DNA of 64,000 nucleotides from CBFHMJ01 sp965656875 (GTDB lineage Bacteria > Pseudomonadota > Gammaproteobacteria > Enterobacterales > Alteromonadaceae), in contig CBFHMJ010000041.1 of assembly GCA_965656875.1 (NCBI GenBank), forward strand, positions 1 to 64,000. Direction: 5' to 3'. This document shows, one piece after another, positions 16,408 to 24,729 of this stretch. The notes under the pieces are model-generated. The model was given only the letters and a program-made list of their open reading frames with translations, searched no databases and was not told the DNA's origin. The first letter of the stretch is position 1; each line of letters starts with the position of its first letter. A program made the position numbers and the translations under genes.

Positions 16408-16956
16408 ATGAACTATGAGTATTTGAATTATGTTTATATGTCGATGGACGTTATTGCGTTGGTCGTCTTTTTATTAAAGCCGCCTGTTGAATTAATTTAT
16501 TTCTTTTTTGAGCGATTAGAAATATCCGATCATGCCACTCAAAGAGAATGTAGTGCGTTTTATACTATTTTGTTGGGATTTTTTACGCATTCGGTCGTCG
16601 GTAGTTTCATCATTTTTCTGAGTGGTCTTGAGAACAATCCTGAGCTTCGAAATCACATGTACTACATTGTTGAGATCATTCTTCAATGCTTCATCGTTTT
16701 TACTCTGGTTGAGATACATAGTCACAAGCAGATGAGGTTAGCCAGATATACCGTCGTTATGATTATTTTTGCTCTGTTGCAAGCAGGCTTTGGCTTGACG
16801 AGATACTTTGATTTCCTTGTATTAGAAACGAATGTATTAAGAGAATTGTATTTTATGTCAATTCTCGTCATGAACTTCTTGATTCATATTTTTAGCTTTA
16901 TTTTTATCATTGCCTGGATCTTTTACAGTGAGCGTGTTTTGAAAATTGCTTTGTAA
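16408..16956 (+). CDS. Unrecognised multi-pass membrane protein
   Basis: A 182-residue protein that I do not recognise. Five hydrophobic segments are visible (about 12-34, 50-73, 84-104, 113-132 and 147-173). The first is broken by K-P-P at 24-26, which may form a hairpin. Short hydrophilic loops are rich in charged and histidine residues (E-I-H-S-H-K-Q). It is the first gene after the strong promoter and is followed nine bases later by a single-TM protein gene with an AAGGAG ribosome site. Base composition is more AT-rich than the neighbouring housekeeping genes, suggesting acquisition. A membrane-seated immunity or transport role is only a guess. Confidence 0.6.
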   Translation: MNYEYLNYVYMSMDVIALVVFLLKPPVELIYFFFERLEISDHATQRECSAFYTILLGFFTHSVVGSFIIFLSGLENNPELRNHMYYIVEIILQCFIVFTLVEIHSHKQMRLARYTVVMIIFALLQAGFGLTRYFDFLVLETNVLRELYFMSILVMNFLIHIFSFIFIIAWIFYSERVLKIAL

Positions 16957-16965
16957 GGAGAAAAA

Positions 16966-17355
16966 ATGGCCATTGCAATTTTTGTTTTGTTAACAGTGCT
17001 GTTGATATACGTCTTACTACGATTCATTAGGATGTTTCCGCAGTCCAGCTGGGAAGATGACTATGAAGTTACTCAACAGCAACATCGTGAATTTGAGCGA
17101 TTTCTGCATGTTAATCGGCAACTTTTAGTACATTGCGCAAATCTGGTAGCTGTAGATGAAAAGCTGGAAGTTATTTATCAGCAAAACAGTATGCCAGATG
17201 AAATTGTGTTAGGAGCATTGGCTGTTACTGCAACGAAACGACAAGAAATGTATGAAAAGCTGGAGTTATTAGGACTAGTTACGGAAGATAAATCTCACTT
17301 GAAAATACATACTCCTGCAAATGATGACAATGTGATACATGTTAAATTCAGATAG
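16966..17355 (+). CDS. Unrecognised single-TM protein
   Basis: A 129-residue protein of unknown family. Residues 1-22 form one hydrophobic helix (AIAIFVLLTVLLIYVLL), followed by a hydrophilic, mostly helical domain (E-V-T-Q-Q-Q-H-R-E-F-E-R-F; E-K-L-E-L-L-G-L-V-T-E-D-K). The lack of a cleavage site suggests a membrane-anchored protein. An AAGGAG ribosome site precedes the ATG. Second gene of the accessory cassette. Confidence 0.6.
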   Translation: MAIAIFVLLTVLLIYVLLRFIRMFPQSSWEDDYEVTQQQHREFERFLHVNRQLLVHCANLVAVDEKLEVIYQQNSMPDEIVLGALAVTATKRQEMYEKLELLGLVTEDKSHLKIHTPANDDNVIHVKFR

Positions 17356-17424
17356 CAAAAACTAGTTTATTCCCTGTGTCTGTTTTGATACCGTCTTGAA
17401 CTTTGTATTAATTTAGGGTTCTTG

Positions 17425-17682
17425 ATGAGCAATTCAGTCCAATCAAATGTGGTTCTTTATACGTATGACGGAGGGTCTGGAATTCATAATCCACCTTCAA
17501 CTCAACACAGTGATTCATTCGGTGTGGAAGCCAAAAGTGCCACGCATAGTAAACAACCAGTAGAAACTCTTGGTAGTTCCGGTGTTCATATTCCACCTTT
17601 AGTTTCATCTCAGACATTAGATAACGATCAAGTTTCTTTTTCCGCTGAGGGGCTGAAAAAGGCTGGTCTCCCGGTAGAGTAA
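17425..17682 (+). CDS. Small unrecognised protein with internal GxH-x-PP repeat
   Basis: An 85-residue hydrophilic protein without signal peptide or TM helix. Two copies of a nine-residue motif are visible: G-G-S-G-I-H-N-P-P at 16-24 and G-S-S-G-V-H-I-P-P at 50-58, each followed by a Ser/Gln-rich stretch, which points to an internal duplication. The C-terminus Q-V-S-F-S-A-E-G-L-K-K-A-G resembles a short helix-capping motif seen at the ends of unrelated small regulatory proteins. The start at 17425 is an ATG; an adjacent TTG at 17422 is possible. The ribosome site is weak. Third gene of the cassette; function unknown. Confidence 0.5.
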   Translation: MSNSVQSNVVLYTYDGGSGIHNPPSTQHSDSFGVEAKSATHSKQPVETLGSSGVHIPPLVSSQTLDNDQVSFSAEGLKKAGLPVE

Positions 17683-17695
17683 TGGAGTAATTAAT

Positions 17696-18025
17696 ATGTC
17701 AGCCAGTATTTTTTGTGTGTTATGCGTACTCGTATTAATGGCTATTTGGTCTTTCAAACGCTTAATTGGTATTGAAAAGTTAAGTAAGAAGAAAGAGTTA
17801 AAGGATGATACGTTATATGCTGAAAATTTTGGCCTGACAACAGAAGAAGACAAATATCTGGTTAAGAGTCTTGAGCTATTGGCAAGAAGAGAATGGATTC
17901 ATCGTCATTTAGTGGAAGACTCTCCTAAGGTTACTACCTATATGAAACTCGAACTCAAACGGCTTGAACGTGAGCGCAAGCACTATGTCGAGGGGTTAAA
18001 GAAGCGAGGAATCGTGGATATCTGA
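17696..18025 (+). CDS. Unrecognised single-TM, coiled-coil protein
   Basis: A 109-residue protein. An N-terminal hydrophobic helix (about 4-22) is followed by a strongly charged helical region (E-K-L-S-K-K-K-E-L-K-D-D) and a C-terminal basic coiled-coil-like helix (M-K-L-E-L-K-R-L-E-R-E-R-K-H-Y). Its architecture matches the 129-residue protein two genes upstream, although I see no clear sequence similarity. GGAG lies eight bases before the ATG. Fourth gene of the accessory cassette; no family recognised. Confidence 0.6.
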   Translation: MSASIFCVLCVLVLMAIWSFKRLIGIEKLSKKKELKDDTLYAENFGLTTEEDKYLVKSLELLARREWIHRHLVEDSPKVTTYMKLELKRLERERKHYVEGLKKRGIVDI

Positions 18026-18305
18026 GCATTTTTCGCGCCTTTTCAATCTCGTTTTTTACCTCAATGTTTCTTCCATCCTGTCACCGCATTCTTCACATCA
18101 CTGTCTATATTTCGTCCTTCTTTTTGCACGTCTTCTCATGTGTTAACTCCGGCAAATAGCTTGTTTTTCTAGGGATTTACGTTCCTTAAATGGCTTCTTC
18201 TTTACCGTGAGTTGTTTTCTAATTTTCTATTTGAGCGATGGCTAATACCAAAAATATTCATGTGATATATCTCAGCCGTCGTGAACTTACTTCGAAGGAC
18301 TAATT
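18026..18305 (+). other. Gap inside the accessory cassette
   Basis: This 280-base AT-rich gap separates the first four cassette genes from the 342-residue gene. No ORF, strong hairpin or consensus promoter was seen. A weak promoter may lie near 18230 (TTGAGC with an AT-rich stretch about 17 bases later), so the last gene may be transcribed separately. Confidence 0.3.
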
Positions 18306-19334
18306 ATGTATGTACGACAGCAAGACGTCGAAAAAGGAGATTTAAATCGCTTTGGCGATCAAATTCTTCAGCGGTCGGCGTTGAATCAACATTCGCAGGA
18401 TAGTCTGTCTCATCGAGCCGGATTATCTCAGCGATCGCCGCTTCAGTTGTTATCGACTTCTGGCACCTTAAAACATCATGGCTCAATGATGGATAAAAAC
18501 TCGCCATTACAGCGTCAACAGTTAAACGGCTCTATGGGGCACAGTGCTGGCGTTGTTCAGGCCAGTGCCCTGAACAAGGATGGTACGGCACAGTTTAAGT
18601 CGATGGACAGTATGGGCATGGACGATGTTCATTACAGTGTCATGAGTGAGCGCAGCTATAAACAGTGGCAAAAGTCTGACCAGGGCACGTTACAAATGCA
18701 TGGTACAGCGCGACACGGTAACAACGTTATCGTGACACAGTTTAAAAAGGCTAATCCGTACTTGCCGGTAGGTCCGGTAGGCCCCGTCCACCGTTTTCTT
18801 GGGAATAAGTGGAAAGGTGCGTTTATCATCGCTGAAGGGGTTTTAAGTCTGGCTGCCGGTATTATCTTGACAGGCTCGCCTATCCCAGGAACTGCTGCTA
18901 TTGGGATGCCGCAGATTCTAATCGGAGCATTGAAAATTGTCCGCGGTATCATGACCATGATGGATAATGACGATCGGTCGTCATTATACAAAGGTGTGAT
19001 GGATGCTATTAGAATGGCTGAGGCAGTAATAGCCATAGCTAATGCTGGTAAAGATCCCAGAAAGTGGGTTTTCGGTATAGCGAAAGCGTTACGAAGCTTG
19101 ATTACTGCTATCACTAACTATATGGGCAAAGAAAAAACCAACAGTACGTGGTATGGCCGAGGAATGAAAAAAATGGCGGCTGGATTACATGCTATTGAAG
19201 TGGCTGCTGCTGCAACTCTGGGTATCTCTGGAGTCGGTGCGGGAGAAACTGCAAAAGTTATTGGAGGAGCTGCTACATTGGGAGTCGCTGGTTCTAAGGC
19301 TGTCCGAACCGCAGATCAAATTGATGGTCTCTGA
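18306..19334 (+). CDS. Unrecognised protein with Gln/Ser-rich head and hydrophobic glycine-rich tail
   Basis: A 342-residue protein. Residues 1-140 are polar, rich in Gln, Ser, His and Met, with loosely repeated S-Q-R-S-P-L-Q, N-S-P-L-Q-R-Q-Q-L and Q-x-S-A-L-N elements. Residues 150-165 form a P-V-G-P-V-G-P hinge. Residues 170-330 carry hydrophobic or amphipathic helices (about 172-189, 196-218, 232-247, 255-270 and 289-330) with glycine/alanine spacing (G-I-S-G-V-G-A-G, V-I-G-G-A-A-T-L-G-V-A-G). There is no signal peptide. The polar head loosely recalls N-terminal leaders of phage-tail-like injection-system cargo, and the tail recalls pore-forming or membrane-inserting domains. Both comparisons are inference. 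AAGGA precedes the ATG, and a terminator follows. Confidence 0.65.
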   Translation: MYVRQQDVEKGDLNRFGDQILQRSALNQHSQDSLSHRAGLSQRSPLQLLSTSGTLKHHGSMMDKNSPLQRQQLNGSMGHSAGVVQASALNKDGTAQFKSMDSMGMDDVHYSVMSERSYKQWQKSDQGTLQMHGTARHGNNVIVTQFKKANPYLPVGPVGPVHRFLGNKWKGAFIIAEGVLSLAAGIILTGSPIPGTAAIGMPQILIGALKIVRGIMTMMDNDDRSSLYKGVMDAIRMAEAVIAIANAGKDPRKWVFGIAKALRSLITAITNYMGKEKTNSTWYGRGMKKMAAGLHAIEVAAAATLGISGVGAGETAKVIGGAATLGVAGSKAVRTADQIDGL

Positions 19335-19367
19335 GGCAAAAATAAGGATCATTGACTAAACGATTTT

Positions 19368-19394
19368 AAATGACCGCAGTATTTGCGGTCATTT
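19368..19394 (+). terminator. Terminator after the accessory cassette
   Basis: AAATGACCGCA (19368-19378) pairs perfectly with TGCGGTCATTT (19384-19394) around a five-base loop and is followed by ATTTTA. It ends the cassette and may also serve the convergent M20 peptidase gene. Confidence 0.75.
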
Positions 19395-19432
19395 ATTTTA
19401 GTTTAATTCAATTCAGACTAATTCAGTTCAGA

Positions 19433-20992
19433 TTAATCCAATCCCACCAAAACAGCCGCATATAAATCAACCGCTTGCCATAAGTTATCAATCTTCAGAT
19501 TTTCATTCGGACCGTGTTGATTATTATCAAAGTTCGCGACCGGAAGAATGATGATTGGTGCGTCGATAGCTTCTTCAAATAAGTAGATTGGTAGACTGCC
19601 GCCCATGGTTGGTGTCATCAACGGGGCTTCTCCATTGAGTGTCGTCAGAATATCGCTGAGTTTCAGTGCCATGTCGCTGTCGAGGGCGGAACGGAAAGCG
19701 CGGTAACCGCCTTTATGCCACTGCATTTTTAGCAGTTTGTTGTGGCTGGTGAGCTGCTCAGGCGTTGGATCATCAGCGACCAGTGTGTAACCGAGCTGCT
19801 TAAAGTGATCGGCCATGTGTTGATTGAGGTTCTCAACGGTTTGATTGGGTACCAGTCGGAAATTGATGGATGCATCGGCTTTTGGTAGCAGAACATTACG
19901 GGCTTTTTTGCCAGTCGTGCCGACCTGAATACCTGTGATCACGATGGCTGGCTGCATGATCGCTTCTTCGATACGGGTGTTCTTCAGGCGAGTATCGGCG
20001 ATGGTCAGGTTTTGTTTGAGCATGTCGTCAATAACCGGGAGATTATCAATCGCTTTGCGCTCTGCTTTTGTTATCGGGCGAATCACATCTTTTATACCTT
20101 TTACGGCTATTGTGCCGTCATCGTGATGCAACGTGGCAAGCAATTCGGCCATCTGTTCTGCGGCATTTGGCGACCAGTTACCATAATGACCGCTGTGCAG
20201 CGGGCGTTGTGCGCCATAAGTGGTAAGGTTCAGGCCACGAGCGCCGCGAACACCAAATACTAGCTGGCGCTTGCCGCTTTGATGCATCGGGCCATCGCAA
20301 ATCAACATCAAGTCAGTATCGAGCAGCTTTCCATATTTGCTGACGATTTTATCTAACGTGGGTGAGCCGCGTTCTTCTTCACCATCAAGAATCAGTTTTA
20401 TATTAACTCTGGGTTGAATGCCTGCTTGCTCCAATGCATCCAGTGCGGCCATTAGCGCGATCACTGGTGCTTTGTCATCGCCTGCTGAGCGGCCAAAGAT
20501 ACGCCAGTCAGGATTGATGTCTCTGGTGGTTTTGGGCCAGGGCAGGGATTTTCCGCCAAGTTCAGTCAAATTGTCGCGAATGGTCGGTTGCCAGGGCGAG
20601 GTATCCCACAGCGATTCATTGACGGGCTGACCGTCGAAATGGGCATAGATAAGAATGGTTTTATCCGCGTTTGGTGTTTTACGTTCTGCGAAAATATAGG
20701 GGGCATTTCCGGCGACAAGTCGCTGCGTGGTGAACTGGCGTTTAGCAAGGTAGGCTTCAATCCAGTCGGCGTTTTTGTGCATGTCATCGATATTATTGGC
20801 GACATTGGGCAGCGCGAGTAAATCCCTGAAGTCGTTAATGATGTCCAGACCGTGTTGTTTTCGCCATTGCTCACTGGCCTGGCGAGATTGTTCTATGGTG
20901 GCTGTTGCTGCGGCTGATGTCATTAGCGGCAATGAGAGAAGAGTGAGTGTAGTAAGTTGTTTTATTAAGGGTTTTATCAGGGGTTTCATCAT
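19433..20992 (-). CDS. Secreted M20/M25/M40-family metallopeptidase
   Basis: A 519-residue zinc dipeptidase-like enzyme with a signal peptide (hydrophobic core LTTLTLLSLPLMTSA, cleavage after A-A-A). Metal and catalytic motifs are present: Y-A-H-F-D-G-Q-P-V, G-D-D-K-A-P, D-G-E-E-E-R-G-S-P, and the terminal N-F-D-N-N-Q-H-G-P-N-E-N. It probably trims peptides in the periplasm. The signal peptide begins with a duplicated P-L-I-K. It is encoded opposite to, and convergent with, the accessory cassette. The exact substrate is unknown; the class contains carnosinase- and succinyl-diaminopimelate-like enzymes. Confidence 0.88.
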   Translation of the reverse strand: MMKPLIKPLIKQLTTLTLLSLPLMTSAAATATIEQSRQASEQWRKQHGLDIINDFRDLLALPNVANNIDDMHKNADWIEAYLAKRQFTTQRLVAGNAPYIFAERKTPNADKTILIYAHFDGQPVNESLWDTSPWQPTIRDNLTELGGKSLPWPKTTRDINPDWRIFGRSAGDDKAPVIALMAALDALEQAGIQPRVNIKLILDGEEERGSPTLDKIVSKYGKLLDTDLMLICDGPMHQSGKRQLVFGVRGARGLNLTTYGAQRPLHSGHYGNWSPNAAEQMAELLATLHHDDGTIAVKGIKDVIRPITKAERKAIDNLPVIDDMLKQNLTIADTRLKNTRIEEAIMQPAIVITGIQVGTTGKKARNVLLPKADASINFRLVPNQTVENLNQHMADHFKQLGYTLVADDPTPEQLTSHNKLLKMQWHKGGYRAFRSALDSDMALKLSDILTTLNGEAPLMTPTMGGSLPIYLFEEAIDAPIIILPVANFDNNQHGPNENLKIDNLWQAVDLYAAVLVGLD

Positions 20993-21215
20993 GAAAAGTC
21001 ACCGGAGTTTTTATTGTTTGTGTCGATGTTATTGATCTTAAATGGCGATTTTTGAAGCAGCTTAACACGGCTTTCGTCACTGTTGTGGCTTGTTGTTGAC
21101 GGTAAAGCGTGAAAAACAGACCAACAGTCGAAAATCATTGATTGTTTCAGCGCGTCGTTTGAGGGAAAATAGCCGCCATTTTTCGTTAACCAACCAGTCA
21201 GAAGATTACACATCC

Positions 21216-22805
21216 ATGTCAAATGCTGAATTAGCGCAGGAAGTCTCAACCAGACGGACGTTTGCGATCATTTCTCACCCGGATGCGGGTAAAACCACTA
21301 TTACAGAAAAAGTTCTTTTATTCGGAAAGGCGTTACAAAAAGCTGGAACGGTGAAAGGCCGAGGCTCAAATCAACACGCTAAATCTGACTGGATGGAAAT
21401 GGAAAAAGAGCGTGGGATCTCGGTTTCCACCTCTGTGATGCAGTTTCCTTATGCGGATTGCCTGGTCAATCTGCTGGACACCCCGGGACACGAAGATTTC
21501 TCGGAAGATACCTACCGTACATTAACTGCTGTTGATTCGTGCCTGATGGTTATCGACGCCGCTAAAGGTGTTGAGGACCGGACACGGAAATTAATGGAAG
21601 TTACTCGCTTACGTGACACACCTATCGTTACCTTCATGAACAAACTGGACCGAGATATTCGCGATCCAATGGAATTGCTTGATGAAGTTGAAACGGAATT
21701 AAACATCGCCTGTGCGCCTGTGACCTGGCCAATTGGCAGCGGAAAGCTGTTCAAAGGGGTTTATCACATTCAGCGTGACGAAACTTATTTATACCAGACA
21801 GGTCAGGGCCACACGATTCAGGAAAAACGCATCGTGAAAGGTCTGGATAACCCTGAACTGGACGAGGCGGTTGGCGACGATCTGGCTGAACAGCTTCGTG
21901 AAGAATTAGAACTGGTTATTGGTGCGTCTCATGAATTTGAGCAAGAGGCATTTCTGGCTGGCGAACTGACGCCGGTATTCTTCGGTACTGCACTCGGTAA
22001 CTTTGGTGTTGACCATATGCTGGATGGCCTGACTGACTGGGCGCCAAGTCCATTACCACGTAAGACAGATGTTCGCGACGTAGCCGCAGAAGAAGCTAAG
22101 TTCACCGGTTTTGTTTTCAAAATCCAGGCGAACATGGACCCGAAACACCGTGACCGTATTGCGTTTTTACGTATCTGTTCTGGTAAGTACGAAAAAGGCA
22201 TGAAAATGCATCAGGTACGTGTCGGTAAAGACGTGAAAATCTCAGACGCTTTGACCTTTATGGCGGGTGATCGTAGTCACGTAGAGACGGCCTATGCCGG
22301 TGACATTATCGGGCTGCACAATCATGGTTCTATCCAGATCGGTGACGCTTTCACCTCGGGTGAAAAGCTTAAATTTACAGGTATTCCAAACTTTGCGCCT
22401 GAACTGTTCCGACGAATTCGGCTGCGCGATCCATTAAAGCAAAAGCAGTTGCTGAAGGGGTTGGTGCAGTTATCAGAAGAGGGCGCGGTTCAGGTCTTCA
22501 GACCATTAGACACGAACGAGCTTATCGTTGGTGCGGTTGGTGTACTACAGTTTGATGTGGTTGTGCATCGTCTTAAAGCGGAATACAACGTGGATGCTAT
22601 TTATGAAAGCATCAGTGTTGCAACAGCCCGTTGGGTTCACTGTGATGATGCGAAAAAACTGGAAGAATTCCGTCGTAAAACCAGTATGAATCTGGCGTTG
22701 GATGGCGGTGATAATCTGACTTACATTGCACCGACAATGGTTAACCTGAATCTGTCGATGGAGCGTTACCCTGACGTAACCTTCATGGCAACGCGTGAAC
22801 ATTAA
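21216..22805 (+). CDS. prfC: Peptide chain release factor 3
   Basis: A 529-residue translational GTPase that releases RF1/RF2 from the ribosome after termination. GTPase motifs are complete: S-H-P-D-A-G-K-T-T (G1), D-T-P-G-H-E-D-F (G3) and N-K-L-D-R (G4). The C-terminal RF3 domain reads G-A-V-G-V-L-Q-F-D-V and M-E-R-Y-P-D-V-T-F. The start M-S-N-A-E-L-A-Q-E-V at 21216 matches the family. A 42-residue extension to 21090 is unlike RF3 and is rejected. The divergent neighbour is the M20 peptidase gene and argS follows 61 bases later. Confidence 0.97.
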   Translation: MSNAELAQEVSTRRTFAIISHPDAGKTTITEKVLLFGKALQKAGTVKGRGSNQHAKSDWMEMEKERGISVSTSVMQFPYADCLVNLLDTPGHEDFSEDTYRTLTAVDSCLMVIDAAKGVEDRTRKLMEVTRLRDTPIVTFMNKLDRDIRDPMELLDEVETELNIACAPVTWPIGSGKLFKGVYHIQRDETYLYQTGQGHTIQEKRIVKGLDNPELDEAVGDDLAEQLREELELVIGASHEFEQEAFLAGELTPVFFGTALGNFGVDHMLDGLTDWAPSPLPRKTDVRDVAAEEAKFTGFVFKIQANMDPKHRDRIAFLRICSGKYEKGMKMHQVRVGKDVKISDALTFMAGDRSHVETAYAGDIIGLHNHGSIQIGDAFTSGEKLKFTGIPNFAPELFRRIRLRDPLKQKQLLKGLVQLSEEGAVQVFRPLDTNELIVGAVGVLQFDVVVHRLKAEYNVDAIYESISVATARWVHCDDAKKLEEFRRKTSMNLALDGGDNLTYIAPTMVNLNLSMERYPDVTFMATREH

Positions 22806-22846
22806 TTTTAGGCAATTTTGACAGGCAGTCGTAAACAGATGGCTGC

Positions 22847-22865
22847 TAATAACAGGCTGTTATTA
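22847..22865 (+). promoter_or_regulatory. Inverted repeat covering the argS ribosome site
   Basis: TAATAACA (22847-22854) and TGTTATTA (22858-22865) form a perfect stem with a GGC loop, ending one base before the argS ATG. The only Shine-Dalgarno-like bases (AGG, 22854-22856) fall at the loop. The structure may modulate translation of argS, or the palindrome may be a protein site. Confidence 0.45.
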
Positions 22866-22866
22866 A

Positions 22867-24606
22867 ATGAATATCAAAGCATTACTGGCTGAAAAAGCTA
22901 AAGCGGCAATCGTAGCTGCGGGATTACCAGAAGATACTAATCCGGCACTAACGCCGAGTACACGCGCTAATTTTGGACATTACCAAATTAATGGTGCGAT
23001 GGGCGCGGCGAAGAAAATGAAAAAGAATCCTCGCGAGATTGCACAGAACATCGTTGATAACCTGGAACTTGACGGCATTGCTGAAAAAATCGAGCTGGCG
23101 GGTCCTGGTTTCATCAACATTCACCTGGCGCCAGCATGGTTGTCATCATCGCTGACTGAACTGACAGCGGCTGACAAACTGGGAATTACTGCCACAGGTG
23201 ATGGTAAAAAACTGGTTATAGATTACTCAGCGCCAAATCTGGCAAAAGAGATGCACGTAGGTCATCTGCGTTCAACTATCATCGGTGATGCCGTTGCGCG
23301 TGTACTGGAATTCCGTGGTTATGACGTTATTCGTCAGAATCACATGGGTGACTGGGGTACGCAGTTTGGCATGTTGTTAGCGCACCTGAACGATAAACTG
23401 GACGCGAATGAAATCGCTGAAACTGCATTATCTGACCTGGAAGCGTTCTATCGTGAAGCGAAGAAGCGTTTTGATGATGAAGACGGTTTTGCTGATCGTG
23501 CTCGTGAGTACGTGGTAAAACTTCAGGGCGGTGATGAAAGCTGCATGACGTTATGGCGTCAGTTCATTGAGATTTCGATTCAGCACAGTGAAGAAATCTA
23601 TGAAGCGTTGAATGTTACGTTAAAACGTGACGATATCATGGGCGAAAGTGCGTACAACCCTGAGTTGGCTCCAACGGTTGCTGAATTGAAAGAAAAAGGC
23701 ATCGTGGTTGAAGATCAGGGCGCATTAGTGAGCTTTATTGATGAGCTGGCTGACAAAAATGGTGATCCGTCGGTATTCATCATTCAGAAATCAGGTGGTG
23801 GTTATCTGTATTCCACGACAGATTTAGCGGCGGCTAAGTACCGTTCATTCAAGTTGGGCGCAAACAGAATTATTATCTTTACTGATGCGCGTCAGTCATT
23901 GCATTTCCGTCAGGTAGAAATCACTGCACGTAAAGCTGGTTTGTTGCGTGACGAAACGACTTACGAACATTGTCCGTTCGGCACCATGATGGGTGAAGAT
24001 GGTAAACCATTTAAAACCAGAACAGGTGGCACCGTTAAGTTAGTCGAGCTGTTAAACGAAGCGGTTGATCGTGCTGAAAAACTAATGGCAGAACGTGATT
24101 CGGATTTATCGGATGACGAGAAGAAAGTGTTAGCGCGTAAGATTGGTATTGGCGCGGTTAAATATGCTGACTTGTCGAAAACCCGGACAAATGATTACGT
24201 GTTTAACTGGGACACGATGCTGACGTTCGAAGGTGCTACAGCGCCTTACCTGCAATACGCTTATACCCGTATTAAGAGTATTTTCCGTAAAGCGGGTGTT
24301 GATGCGACAGCGATCAACTACAGCATCGCGATTGAGCATGAGAAAGAAGTGGCACTGGCATTGAAAACGTTGCAGTTTGAAGATGCTCTGGACGCGGTTT
24401 CCAGTGATGCGACACCACATGTACTTTGTACGTATCTTTATGACCTGGCGAGCTTATTTATGAGCTTCTACGAGTCATGCCCAATCTTAAAAGATGACGT
24501 TGAACCTGCGGTGAAAGAAAGTCGTTTGATGTTAGCCGCGATTGTCGCGAAGACATTGGCACAAGGTCTGGATCTGCTAGGTATTGATGTCATGGAGAAG
24601 ATGTAA
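22867..24606 (+). CDS. argS: Arginyl-tRNA synthetase
   Basis: A 579-residue class I synthetase charging tRNA-Arg. It has the ArgS-specific N-terminal domain (residues 1-100), the HIGH-equivalent in A-K-E-M-H-V-G-H-L-R-S-T-I-I-G-D, the K-T-R-T-G-G segment (M-G-E-D-G-K-P-F-K-T-R-T-G-G) in place of a canonical KMSKS, and the all-helical anticodon-binding domain ending L-D-L-L-G-I-D-V-M-E-K-M. Length and order are normal. The upstream leader is unusual because a stem-loop abuts the start codon. Confidence 0.97.
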   Translation: MNIKALLAEKAKAAIVAAGLPEDTNPALTPSTRANFGHYQINGAMGAAKKMKKNPREIAQNIVDNLELDGIAEKIELAGPGFINIHLAPAWLSSSLTELTAADKLGITATGDGKKLVIDYSAPNLAKEMHVGHLRSTIIGDAVARVLEFRGYDVIRQNHMGDWGTQFGMLLAHLNDKLDANEIAETALSDLEAFYREAKKRFDDEDGFADRAREYVVKLQGGDESCMTLWRQFIEISIQHSEEIYEALNVTLKRDDIMGESAYNPELAPTVAELKEKGIVVEDQGALVSFIDELADKNGDPSVFIIQKSGGGYLYSTTDLAAAKYRSFKLGANRIIIFTDARQSLHFRQVEITARKAGLLRDETTYEHCPFGTMMGEDGKPFKTRTGGTVKLVELLNEAVDRAEKLMAERDSDLSDDEKKVLARKIGIGAVKYADLSKTRTNDYVFNWDTMLTFEGATAPYLQYAYTRIKSIFRKAGVDATAINYSIAIEHEKEVALALKTLQFEDALDAVSSDATPHVLCTYLYDLASLFMSFYESCPILKDDVEPAVKESRLMLAAIVAKTLAQGLDLLGIDVMEKM

Positions 24607-24651
24607 TCGACTGATTACTTTCAGGGTTAACACCTGGCATCATCGGACAAA

Positions 24652-24686
24652 AAAAGGGCTGGATATCACCATTATCCAGCCCTTTT
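24652..24686. terminator. Bidirectional terminator between argS and the LruC gene
   Basis: AAAAGGGCTGGATA (24652-24665) and TATCCAGCCCTTTT (24673-24686) pair perfectly with a seven-base loop. A and T runs on the two sides make it usable in both directions, for argS (plus) and for the LruC operon (minus). Confidence 0.85.
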
Positions 24687-24729
24687 GCGTTGTTGACCTA
24701 TCCAGGTCATTTGCATTGGAGAGTTGTTG

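Noticed and set aside
15725..19394. Complete prophage
   Set aside because: Only a phage-type repressor is present; no integrase, capsid, tail or lysis gene was recognised.
21090..21215. N-terminal extension of prfC
   Set aside because: Sequence is basic, unlike RF3, and the family start is at 21216.
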